A stretch of 9,213 bases of DNA from an uncultured Comamonadaceae bacterium (GCA_946482115.1 CAMLQP010000100.1:1-9213), one strand, 5' to 3'; numbered from the stretch's first letter, positions 1 through 5,878 are shown. The notes: generated by a model from the letters alone, not told the origin. Numbers and translations: made by a program.

Positions 1-104
1 TGCCCGTGGACAACAAGCACGTGGCCCGCATGCAGGCCACCTGGGCTTTTCTGCGCGAGGCGGTGGCGGCGCAGCAGGGGCTGTTGCTGCCGCCAGCTGT
101 CTGA
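1..104 (+). CDS. 3' end of an unidentified protein (partial)
   Basis: The open frame enters from the left edge, with its first complete codon at base 3, and stops at TGA 102-104. The visible tail is about 33 residues: it starts PVDNKHVARMQATWAFLREA and ends in LLLPPAV. It reads as an amphipathic terminal helix (MQATWAFLREAVAAQQ) followed by a short hydrophobic tail. A helix of this kind closes many alpha/beta hydrolases of the dienelactone hydrolase type, but that is only a resemblance and I do not assign a family. Codon use fits the rest of the window. The stop is followed within a few bases by an intergenic repeat and then by convergent minus-strand genes, so this is the last gene of its transcription unit. 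The coding call is moderately sure; the function is unknown. Confidence 0.55.
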   Translation, partial: PVDNKHVARMQATWAFLREAVAAQQGLLLPPAV

Positions 105-110
105 CGATGG

Positions 111-174
111 TGCTATATAAAACATAGCTACTGGCGCTTGACTGCAGGGCGTCAGAGCTTGTTTTGACTTGAAT
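111..174. repeat. Intergenic short repeat with two small inverted repeats
   Basis: The stretch just after the left-edge gene is AT-richer than its surroundings and contains two dyads: GCTAT/ATAGC around 112-128, then CTGGCGC paired with GCGTCAG (one G-U pair) around 131-154. It ends in GAGCTTGTTTTGACTTGAA. I recognise the style (GCTAT, ATAGCTACTGGCGCTTG, a second stem, then TTTTGA) as a dispersed intergenic repeat common in Comamonadaceae genomes; that is recall, not a search. It lies in the gap between two converging transcription units, where such elements often sit. It may act as a weak bidirectional transcription end or an mRNA 3' structure. Boundaries are approximate. Confidence 0.5.
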
Positions 175-228
175 TTCCATGGGGCGGCGAGCACGTGGCG
201 GTGCCCATGTGGGCGCTCTCCTGTGGGT

Positions 229-1446
229 TCATCGCCGGGGGGGCGCGCCAGGCGTTTTCCACTCGGGCGGGACCCATTCGTACAGCGGGCTCGGGTCGCG
301 CTGCCAGCCCTGCGAGGCCACAGGCTGGGCCGCGCCCCGGGCGGTACCCGCGGGGCCGGTGTCGATCCCTGCCAGCTGCTGCATCCAGGTGATGTTCACC
401 GTGCCGTCGGGCGCTGGCTGAGAGAAGATCAGCGCGAGCATCCGGCGCGCCTTGGGGTCGCCGCTGCTGGCGGCAATCTGGTACAGGCGCACCGCCTCGG
501 CGTAGTTGGCGGGAACCCCGTCGCCCTGGTGGTAGCGGCGGGCCTGGTCGTACCAATCGGCCCCGCTGCGCCGCGCTGCTGGCGCACGCGCCACCTCGCC
601 AGCGTGGATGCGGCTGGCCACGAGTCGGGCGTTGGCGGCTGCAGCCTCGGACCGCGCCGAAGCGGATTCGAACTGCGCCAGCGCCTTCTCCATCTCGCCT
701 GCAGCCAGCAGCTCCAGACCCAGTTCGTTGCGTGCGGAGGCGTTGCCTGCACGCGCAGCATCTGCCAGGAGCTTTTGCAGCGCGGCCCCCGAGGGCGGCG
801 CGGCAGGTGCCGAAGCGCTGCGCGCTTCCAGAACGGGAGAGGCGCTGGGGGGCTCGGCCATGGGGGCCATCGCTTTGGCGGCGTGCCATTGCAGGTACTG
901 GGCCAGGCCCGCATCGGTGCGGCGCAGCAGTCCGATCCAGCGCATGGCTGCAACCGGGTGGGGGGCGGCCACACAGCCGCTGAGCTGGCACCACGCCAGG
1001 CCGGCCGGTGCCAAGGGGTGCCCCAGCATGTGCGCGCGCTCAAACCAGCGCTGGGCTTGCGACGGGTCTGCGGGCATGGCCAGGCCGTGCAGGGCCAGCA
1101 AGCCCAGCAGCCAGGCCGCGTCGGCGGGGGACACGTCGGGGCTCGCGCGGCCTGCGGGGGCGCGCTGTTTGCGGGACGGCGCGCCGTCGGATTGCGCGGT
1201 GCTGCGGAGGGTTTGCAATGTTTTCTCCCGGGCCGGGCTGTCCGGCCCCGCTGTGCGCGGCGACGCATCGTTGAGGGCCGCGCGTTCGATGGGGGCCTCG
1301 GCGGGCGCGGGCAGTGCATACGCCGACGCCAGCGCGGGCGAGGAAAGCATCCATACGGGGGCGCACGCCAGCGCGAAGGCTGCATGGCGCCAGCGCCGCA
1401 GCGCCTGGCGCGCTGATGGGGGAGGGGGCGGGGAGGTGTTGGACAT
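229..1446 (-). CDS. Exported Sel1-repeat protein, last gene of the fibre cluster
   Basis: This is a 405-aa protein ending in ...APPRR. The N-terminus has a proline run, then a basic patch (RQALRRWRH, residues 13-21) and a hydrophobic stretch ending SSPALASA at about residue 42, a plausible Sec signal peptide. Sel1/TPR-like helical pairs are visible at about 110-147 (AWLLGLLALHG...AQRWFERAHMLGHP), more weakly at 229-280, and clearly at 296-340 (WYDQARRYHQGDGVPANYAE, then AVRLYQIAASSGDPKARRML). Sel1 solenoids usually serve as protein-protein scaffolds, often in the periplasm. I chose the ATG at 1446 because it gives a normal signal peptide; an ATG at 1500 would begin 12 nt after the upstream stop but adds 18 residues before it. 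Neither has a strong ribosome site. It lies downstream of the CsgG-like gene on the same strand, so co-transcription is likely. A role as a periplasmic partner of the secretion lipoprotein is inference. Confidence 0.82.
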   Translation of the reverse strand: MSNTSPPPPPSARQALRRWRHAAFALACAPVWMLSSPALASAYALPAPAEAPIERAALNDASPRTAGPDSPAREKTLQTLRSTAQSDGAPSRKQRAPAGRASPDVSPADAAWLLGLLALHGLAMPADPSQAQRWFERAHMLGHPLAPAGLAWCQLSGCVAAPHPVAAMRWIGLLRRTDAGLAQYLQWHAAKAMAPMAEPPSASPVLEARSASAPAAPPSGAALQKLLADAARAGNASARNELGLELLAAGEMEKALAQFESASARSEAAAANARLVASRIHAGEVARAPAARRSGADWYDQARRYHQGDGVPANYAEAVRLYQIAASSGDPKARRMLALIFSQPAPDGTVNITWMQQLAGIDTGPAGTARGAAQPVASQGWQRDPSPLYEWVPPEWKTPGAPPRR

Positions 1447-1512
1447 GGCGGTCACTGCCTGCGGCGCAGCCTTGTGTGAAAGGCCTGCGCCGTGCGGCAT
1501 TACCCGGGTTTG

Positions 1513-3303
1513 CTACTTGCGCGCCGCAGGTTGGGCGGGTGCGGCGGGCACCACACGGCGCGGCATCACATGCCAGTACACCGCGTTGCCCGTGTAACCC
1601 GTGGGGCTCAAGGCCGCCGCGAAGGCCTCGTTCACCCGCTCCAGCGTGTTGTAGTCCTTCAAGGGCTTGAGCGGTGGGCCGCGCAGCGCCTCGGGCAGCT
1701 GGGGCGTGCTGTCGTCATCGGTGGCAAAACAGGCCACGCCTTCGGTCCCGGGGCTGGCCGCATCCATGATGAAACCCGGGTTGGGGCTCATCCAGTCGGG
1801 GATGCGGATGGCCTGGTTGGCTGCCACCCAGCCCTTGGGATTGGCCTGGTTGGGTATCAGGCGGATGACGGTGCCGGTGGCGTCTGCCAGATAGCACTGC
1901 AGGTAGGACGCCCGCGATACCGTGGCCGACAGGAAGATCTGTTCGCCCACTTCGAACGCCGTGCGCTCCAGCAGCACGTTCTCGATTTGCAGCTCGATGG
2001 TGCGCTCGGGGGGCGGCGCGCCGTATTTGACGGGTTCGCGCAGACCAAAGGCCGCTTGCGCTGCGCTCACGGGCGCATCGCCCGCATGGGTGGCACCGGT
2101 GGCAGATCCCTGCGCCACGGCCGTTTCCATGACGGGCTCGGCATGCGTGCTGGCCCAGCCGATCCGGGCGAGCGTCCCGCCGGGAGACAGGCCCACAAAA
2201 TTGCGCAGCGCACGTTCGTAGGTAGCAAAGTCCACCACGCCCGTCACCACCATCCCGTTGTCGGCCTGAAAGCGCGCCAGCGCCTTGCGCAGCACCGGGC
2301 TGTTTTCAGGCACGGGCTCCGTGCTGGCGGCCAGATAGCCTTGGCTGGCCAGCGAACGCGCGATGAGCTGCGTGCGCACGGCAGGCGAGCCCTCGTCAAA
2401 CCAGTCTCGCAGCTGCCGCTGGAAGTCGGGATGGTTCTGCTCCAGCGTCAGACACTGCCAGTAGGGCACGCGGGCCCATTTGCCGATGAGCTCGATGGTG
2501 GCCAGATCTACCAGCGTGCGCACGGCGCCGCCCGAGCCCTGGGTGTAGTCGCGTCCCACATTGAACTGCACGCCATAGGTGCCGATGCGGCCCGCCAGAT
2601 CGATGCCCTGGCCGCCGTTGCCGATGATGACCTCGTTGGCCGAATCCAGCCCGGGGATCAGCGTGCGCGTGCGGAAATCGCCCAGGTGCATCTCCAGTCC
2701 AATGATGGTGGCGTTGCGGCTCTGGCTGTAGCCCATGTCGATCCGGGGGCCGGAAAGGCCGGTGTCAAACCGGTTGTTGATGACGTTCTGGTCCACGAAC
2801 GAAATTGCGCCCGAGAGGTACAGCGCGGGCCGCTGCAGCTGCATCTGGTTGTTGTTGAGCAGGATCGTGGTGAGGTTCTGCACCGTGTCCTGCCGCGCGA
2901 TGTCCACCTCATAGTCGACGAAGCGGAACGCATTGCTCAGCCGCGACATCTGCGACAGCGCGGTGATCACCATGTCCTTGGTGGCCACGGTCACGCGGGT
3001 GGAATAGTCGGGAATCTGCTTGCTGGTGATCAAGGTGGTGGGCAGCTGCGCATCGCGCAGCAGGTGGTCCATGCACATCAGCGAATCGGAGAAGCTGGAG
3101 ATCGAGCGGGTGGGGCGGACCACGGGCCGGTCGGTGATGGAGGCCAAGCTCTGGAATTCCTGGTCCTTGCGCGGGTCCCGTGGGGTGGCGCAACCGCCAA
3201 GCGCCAGGACCAGTGCCAGCAGCATCCACCAGAGCGTGGGATGACGGAGCCCTGCGGTGGTGCAGGCGCCCCGGCGGGGCGGGCCGAAGACTGATGGCGG
3301 CAT
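1513..3303 (-). CDS. CsgG/HfaB-like secretion lipoprotein with DUF4384-like C-terminus
   Basis: This 596-aa lipoprotein starts at ATG 3303, with AAGGAGA at 3309-3315. Its signal sequence (LWWMLLALVLALGGC) has a lipobox with Cys38. Residues ~60-285 resemble the CsgG/HfaB family, outer-membrane lipoproteins that form the export pore for curli subunits or anchor the Caulobacter holdfast. Visible signs are MCMDHLLRDAQLP, RVTVATKDMVITALSQMS, LYLSGAISFVDQNV and the closing GGAVRTLVDLATIELIGKW. Residues ~295-370 (VRTQLIARSLASQGYL, LRKALARFQADNGMVVTGVV) resemble a peptidoglycan-binding PG_binding_1 repeat. Residues ~435-525 (LLERTAFEVGEQIFLSATV, SYLQCYLADATGTVIRLIPN, NPGFIMDAASPGTEGVACFA) resemble DUF4384, a domain often attached to surface or stress proteins. 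E. coli CsgG is under 280 aa, so this is about twice the usual size. It sits 42 nt downstream of a small exported protein gene. The CsgG-type assignment is fairly sure; the middle domain is less so. Confidence 0.85.
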   Translation of the reverse strand: MPPSVFGPPRRGACTTAGLRHPTLWWMLLALVLALGGCATPRDPRKDQEFQSLASITDRPVVRPTRSISSFSDSLMCMDHLLRDAQLPTTLITSKQIPDYSTRVTVATKDMVITALSQMSRLSNAFRFVDYEVDIARQDTVQNLTTILLNNNQMQLQRPALYLSGAISFVDQNVINNRFDTGLSGPRIDMGYSQSRNATIIGLEMHLGDFRTRTLIPGLDSANEVIIGNGGQGIDLAGRIGTYGVQFNVGRDYTQGSGGAVRTLVDLATIELIGKWARVPYWQCLTLEQNHPDFQRQLRDWFDEGSPAVRTQLIARSLASQGYLAASTEPVPENSPVLRKALARFQADNGMVVTGVVDFATYERALRNFVGLSPGGTLARIGWASTHAEPVMETAVAQGSATGATHAGDAPVSAAQAAFGLREPVKYGAPPPERTIELQIENVLLERTAFEVGEQIFLSATVSRASYLQCYLADATGTVIRLIPNQANPKGWVAANQAIRIPDWMSPNPGFIMDAASPGTEGVACFATDDDSTPQLPEALRGPPLKPLKDYNTLERVNEAFAAALSPTGYTGNAVYWHVMPRRVVPAAPAQPAARK

Positions 3304-3345
3304 GTGATTCTCCTTGCTGCCGGGGCTGCGGCAATGCAGAACGGG

Positions 3346-3774
3346 CTATTTGCAGATGTTGACGAGGTCGCCGCGCAGCACCACGATTTGCGGAGCCTGG
3401 TTGGGGCCATATTTGCCCGCGCTGCCAGCTGCTGCCGTGTTGCTGCCCACCTCTTGCACACAGGTCTTTTGCATGCCCTGCGCGTTGGCGGTGGTGACGA
3501 CATCGTTCTGGGTCGCGATGCCGCTGGTGTCGTCTGAGAAAGCCCTGGCCTCATAGCGCGCGATGCGTGCGCGCAGCCACGACGGCATGGCGCCCTGATT
3601 GTCGAGGCCGGTGGAAGCCGCCGCCGCGCCCGTGGGCTGCATCTGCACGCTGAGCTTTTTGGTGAGGACGACGGGGTCCTCGCCGGGGGCCTGCGCTCCT
3701 GCGGGGACCGCGAGAAATGCGGCCCCGACGGCAGCTGCCCATGCCGCGGGGTGCGCAAAGAAAAGTGTGCTCAT
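3346..3774 (-). CDS. Small exported protein, two cysteines, unknown function
   Basis: The protein has 142 residues. ATG 3774 is fixed by a strong AGGAGG at 3781-3786, six nt away; longer in-frame starts up to 3849 lack this and have no signal peptide at the N-terminus. Residues 1-28 form a signal peptide ending VPAGAQA. The mature part is Ala/Gln/Asn/Thr-rich, with Cys105 and Cys141 (the penultimate residue), which could form a disulfide in the periplasm or outside the cell. The helix MPSWLRARIARYEARAF (63-79) is the only obvious structured segment. I recognise no family. It lies between the repeat-protein gene and the CsgG-like gene on the same strand, which makes it a candidate minor subunit, nucleator or chaperone (comparable by position to CsgB/CsgE/CsgF or HfaA). 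No sequence similarity to those is visible, so this role is inference. Confidence 0.8.
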   Translation of the reverse strand: MSTLFFAHPAAWAAAVGAAFLAVPAGAQAPGEDPVVLTKKLSVQMQPTGAAAASTGLDNQGAMPSWLRARIARYEARAFSDDTSGIATQNDVVTTANAQGMQKTCVQEVGSNTAAAGSAGKYGPNQAPQIVVLRGDLVNICK

Positions 3775-3886
3775 GGAACGCCTCCTGGAATGGGGAAGGG
3801 ACCGCACCGCCGTGGCTGCTCGCAGCCCTGGCGGTGCGCTCCTTGGCAAATGTCCGGGCGGTGGTGCCCCGCCCGGAGCCGGCCGC

Positions 3887-4054
3887 TAAGGGATCCTCTG
3901 CACGAATCAAGCGGAAAGTGCGCGCTGCGGATCGGGATGGGCTCCAAGGCGCAAACCCAGCAATAGCCGGAGCTATTGCGAGGCTTGCGTGCGCGACAGG
4001 CCACCCGGGCCCGCGGATGCGCACGGCGCGCAGATCCGAGCAGAGGGCCCCTAA
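3887..4054. mobile_element. MITE-like foldback element between two fibre genes
   Basis: The 307-bp gap between the repeat-protein gene and the next gene holds an element with inverted ends. The left end reads GCTAAGGGATCCTCTGCACG from 3885; the right end, read on the minus strand, is CTTAGGGGCCCTCTGCTCGG from 4055. About 20 of 26 bases match over the full arms. TAA occurs at 3887-3889 and 4052-4054 just outside, as a 3-bp target duplication (the 5-mer CTAAG is also present on both sides). The middle forms a hairpin: GCAATAGC 3960-3967, loop CGGA, GCTATTGC 3972-3979, with imperfect pairing out to 3950 and 3989. The hairpin centre coincides with the element centre, so the whole ~162 bp is an imperfect palindrome. 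No ORF of a transposase is present. TNA duplications are typical of some IS5-family elements, so a mobilised-in-trans MITE is likely but unproven. Confidence 0.55.
3950..3989 (-). other. Strong hairpin inside the fibre transcript
   Basis: This has eight perfect base pairs (3960-3967 with 3972-3979) on a 4-nt loop, extended by five more at the base (CGCAA/TTGCG). In the minus-strand transcript it falls between the repeat-protein stop (4082) and the next ribosome site (3781-3786). There is no U-tract after it, so it is not a classical terminator. It could stabilise the upstream mRNA or reduce read-through, giving more fibre subunit than secretion machinery; that effect is inference. Confidence 0.5.
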
Positions 4055-4081
4055 GCCGCTGCCTGCACGGTGGCTGCGTTC

Positions 4082-4555
4082 TCAGTGAGGCCAGCCAACA
4101 GTCTTGGTGGGCTGGCAGGTGAAGCAGGCGTTGTTGGAGGCGATGTTCTGCACGGCCTTGCTGTTGCCACCGCTGGACAGGTTGTTGATGGATGAATAGA
4201 CCATCCCGGTGTACTGGTTGGAGTTGCCGCTGATGGTGACCTCGCCCACGTTGGAGGACAGGTTCTGGCTGGCATAGGCCTCGCTGCCGCTGGCGGTGTT
4301 GGTCACGTTGCCGCCGAATCCTGTCACGGTCTGGACAGAGTTGCCGCTGATAGTGACGTTGCCGGTGTTGGAGGCCAGATTCTGGAACGCTTCGCTCTTG
4401 GAGCCCGTCGAGTTGTTGTTCACCGACACGGAGGTCAGGGACACCGACTGGGTGGAGTTGCCGGTGATGGAGATTTCAGGGCTGGAAGCAACGGGACCGG
4501 TGGCCAAGGCGGTGGAGGCGATGGCGCTGAGCGCGATGAAAGCAAGGGTTTTCAT
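4082..4555 (-). CDS. Secreted protein with three 39-residue repeats, candidate amyloid-like fibre subunit
   Basis: A 157-aa protein starting at ATG 4555, with AAGGA at 4562-4566. The signal peptide is MKTLAFIALSAIASTALA. The mature chain is dominated by Asn, Ser, Thr, Gln and Gly and holds three repeats in exact 39-residue register: the G of ITGNS/ISGNS/ISGNS falls at 32, 71 and 110, and the Q of QNL/QNL/QNI at 58, 97 and 136. Each unit reads roughly V-T-I-S-G-N-S-x-Q, then V-x-N, a Ser/Gly turn, A-x-Q-N-L-x-S-N. Regularly spaced N, Q, S and G around alternating hydrophobics is the style of curlin repeats, though the unit is longer than CsgA's ~22 residues. The C-terminus carries CFTC (144-147) and ends TKTVGWPH. 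It is the first gene of the minus-strand cluster that contains a CsgG-like pore, as expected for its major export substrate. Fibre formation is inferred, not shown. Confidence 0.85.
   Translation of the reverse strand: MKTLAFIALSAIASTALATGPVASSPEISITGNSTQSVSLTSVSVNNNSTGSKSEAFQNLASNTGNVTISGNSVQTVTGFGGNVTNTASGSEAYASQNLSSNVGEVTISGNSNQYTGMVYSSINNLSSGGNSKAVQNIASNNACFTCQPTKTVGWPH
4124..4474 (-). repeat. Three tandem 117-bp coding repeats
   Basis: On the plus strand the sequence GAGTTGCCGCTGATGGTGAC at 4221 recurs as GAGTTGCCGCTGATAGTGAC at 4338 and GAGTTGCCGGTGATGGAGAT at 4455, exactly 117 bp apart each time. They encode the 39-residue repeats of the secreted fibre candidate (about residues 28-66, 67-105 and 106-144). 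DNA identity is highest over the GNS segment and lower in the loop parts. The array is in frame, so unequal crossing over could add or remove whole repeats without breaking the protein. Confidence 0.85.
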
Positions 4556-4641
4556 GACAGATCCTTCAAGAATGAACTTCGGCACGTGCTGCAACCGCAG
4601 CAAACTGCGATGCAGGGTTTGGACAGGGCTTTCGGGCTGCA

Positions 4642-4655
4642 ACCCCTGCAGGGGT
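4642..4655. promoter_or_regulatory. 14-bp perfect palindrome, possible operator
   Basis: ACCCCTGCAGGGGT is its own reverse complement over all 14 bases. It lies about 90 bp upstream of the start codon of the fibre candidate, where a dimeric regulator could act, or could form a structure in the leader. No regulator is assigned. Confidence 0.35.
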
Positions 4656-4764
4656 CATGGCCGGTGGGCGCTGTCTGGTTTCAGTGTGTTCCGGGATGTG
4701 TCTTGCGCGAATCCGCCAAACGCAGTAGCCGTATCGGTGGACCTGCGCCGGGGTTTGCGGGGGC

Positions 4765-4785
4765 GCCATGGATGCGTTCCATGGC
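4765..4785. promoter_or_regulatory. Inverted repeat with 8-bp arms in the divergent region
   Basis: GCCATGGA (4765-4772) and TCCATGGC (4778-4785) are perfect complements on a 5-nt spacer TGCGT. The 21-bp dyad sits between the two divergent genes, about 210 bp from the fibre gene start. Either an operator for a dimeric protein or an RNA hairpin in the leader would fit. Confidence 0.4.
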
Positions 4786-4841
4786 TGAACGGGTTCTTGA
4801 GTGGACGGCTGGCCATTGACGCGGAACCACAATTTCGGGTA

Positions 4842-4857
4842 GTAACGACATGTAACG
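4842..4857 (+). promoter_or_regulatory. Tandem GTAACG boxes, candidate response-regulator site
   Basis: GTAACG occurs at 4842-4847 and again at 4852-4857, exactly 10 bp apart, so both face the same side of the helix. A third copy lies at 4986-4991 and the 9-mer AGTAACGAC is shared between 4841 and 4985. NarL/LuxR-type response regulators bind short boxes of this size, and one is encoded next door. The pairing of protein and site is inference. Confidence 0.35.
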
Positions 4858-5036
4858 TTTGTAAGCCGCTCAATTGATTATGGATTTCAACGTTTTTTTA
4901 GCGCATCTTGTATCTGAATCTCAGAGCGGCGCGCAGTGCAGGCCCAGGAAAACGACCTGCATATACCGCGCTGAAGGCGGGATCAGTAACGACTGTTTTG
5001 AATGGCAACGGACGCACTCCGCGGGAGTTTTGTGTG

Positions 5037-5855
5037 ATGAATCAATGTCAAACCGACACTTCCTCCTCCCTGTTCACGCAGGGATTGGCCGGCTTATCGA
5101 TCACAGACGCGGCGCCTGTGCCGCCGGGGGCCTCCGGCCAATTCGAGACCTTTGACAATCCGCCGTCCGTGTGGCCAGCGTTCCTGGCGGGCCAAAAGGC
5201 CAGCCCGGTCCGCGTGCTTCTCGTGGACGATGACCCACACGTGCGTCTGGGCATCGCACAGGACCTGATGGCCGACCCCCGCACCCTCCTGGTGGCCCAG
5301 GCAGGCAGCGTTAGGGAAGGGCGCAAGGCCATCAAGTTGCACGAGTTCGACGTGCTGCTGGTGGACCTCAATCTGGGCGACGGCGATGCCTTTGACCTGT
5401 TGCAGTACATCAAGGCCGCGCGGCCGTCGGCCCAGGCCGTGGTCATCTCGGTGATGGAAAACGATGATCAGGTGCTGCGCGCATTCGAACTCGGGGCCTC
5501 GGGCTACGTCGCCAAGAACTCGTGGTTTCGCAATTACGCGCTGGCCGTGCTGCAGGTGGCCAACGGCGGGGCAGCCATCACACCCAACATTGCGCGCAGG
5601 CTCCTGCAGCGTTTTGACCGGGCGCACGGCGCCGAAACCAAGCGGCGGCAACCCGATGAGGCCGACCGGCTGTCGGCGCGCGAAAAGGAAATCCTGCGCA
5701 TGGTGGCCAGCGGCTATACCAGCGAGGAAGCAGGCTCGCGCCTGCTGATCAGCGGCATGACGGTCAACACCCACCTGCGCAACATCTATCGCAAGCTCCA
5801 GGTGCGCACGCGGGCCCAGGCCGTGCGTTTTGCCTCGTTGCGGGGGCTGTTCTAG
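5037..5855 (+). CDS. LuxR/NarL-family response regulator
   Basis: This is a 272-aa response regulator. The ATG at 5037 follows GGGAG (5023-5027) by nine nt. An unusual ~57-residue N-terminal extension precedes the receiver domain. The receiver (about 58-175) shows the acidic pocket LLVDDD (Asp64-66), phospho-acceptor Asp110 in LLVDLNLGDGDAF, the switch residue Ser138 in VVISVMEND, and Lys160 in GYVAKNS. The LuxR-type helix-turn-helix follows at about 211-266 (LSAREKEILRMVASGYTSEE, then TVNTHLRNIYRKLQVRTRAQ), which binds DNA as a dimer. The kinase gene follows after 66 nt on the same strand, so they form one two-component system. It is transcribed divergently from the fibre cluster, which makes it the prime candidate regulator, in the way CsgD (also LuxR-type) controls curli. 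The family assignment is sure; the target is inferred. Confidence 0.93.
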   Translation: MNQCQTDTSSSLFTQGLAGLSITDAAPVPPGASGQFETFDNPPSVWPAFLAGQKASPVRVLLVDDDPHVRLGIAQDLMADPRTLLVAQAGSVREGRKAIKLHEFDVLLVDLNLGDGDAFDLLQYIKAARPSAQAVVISVMENDDQVLRAFELGASGYVAKNSWFRNYALAVLQVANGGAAITPNIARRLLQRFDRAHGAETKRRQPDEADRLSAREKEILRMVASGYTSEEAGSRLLISGMTVNTHLRNIYRKLQVRTRAQAVRFASLRGLF

Positions 5856-5856
5856 C

Positions 5857-5878
5857 CAGCGTCGCGCGGACGACGCTG
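5857..5878 (+). other. Hairpin between response regulator and kinase genes
   Basis: CAGCGTCG (5857-5864) pairs perfectly with CGACGCTG (5871-5878) across a 6-nt loop CGCGGA. It starts two bases after the regulator stop codon and ends about 43 bases before the kinase ATG. No T-run follows, so it is not a standard terminator. It could partly reduce expression of the kinase relative to the regulator, or protect the upstream message from 3' decay. Confidence 0.5.

Larger units (their letters stand above)
4556..5036. promoter_or_regulatory. Divergent control region between fibre cluster and two-component system
   Basis: This is 481 bp with no supported gene. The half next to the fibre gene is GC-rich and carries two strong inverted repeats (4642-4655 and 4765-4785). 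The stretch from about 4826 to 4920 is markedly AT-rich, with GTAACG boxes, TTGATT (4874-4879) and a T7 run (4893-4899), and is the likely place for one or both promoters. I could not pick convincing -35/-10 pairs for either direction. If the fibre promoter lies in the AT-rich part, its mRNA would have a leader of about 280 nt. Curli loci in enterobacteria also have a long divergent region between csgD and the curlin genes; the parallel is in arrangement only. Confidence 0.5.

Noticed and set aside
181..228. A terminator for the minus-strand cluster just after the Sel1 stop
   Set aside because: Only short GC-rich matches (GCCCA/TGGGC with a two-base gap) are present, with no U-run; the nearby repeat at 111-174 is a better candidate.
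169..1416. A long plus-strand open frame opposite the Sel1 gene
   Set aside because: Its composition (Gly, Arg, Ala, Cys) is that of a shadow frame, while the minus strand has a signal peptide and Sel1 repeats.
1492..3294. A 600-codon open frame on the plus strand opposite the CsgG-like gene
   Set aside because: It mirrors the real gene almost exactly, is rich in Gly, His, Arg and Gln with no domain signs, and arises from GC-biased third positions of the minus-strand gene.
4124..4474. The 117-bp tandem array as a CRISPR or non-coding satellite
   Set aside because: The period is a multiple of three, the repeats are in frame inside a gene with a signal peptide, and there are no spacers.
4296..4877. 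A plus-strand frame running from the repeat gene into the divergent region
   Set aside because: It is antisense to the repeat gene, has no ribosome site or domain, and its second half crosses the dyads of the control region.
4893..4904. The T7 run as a terminator
   Set aside because: No GC-rich stem directly precedes it; it fits an AT-rich promoter area better.
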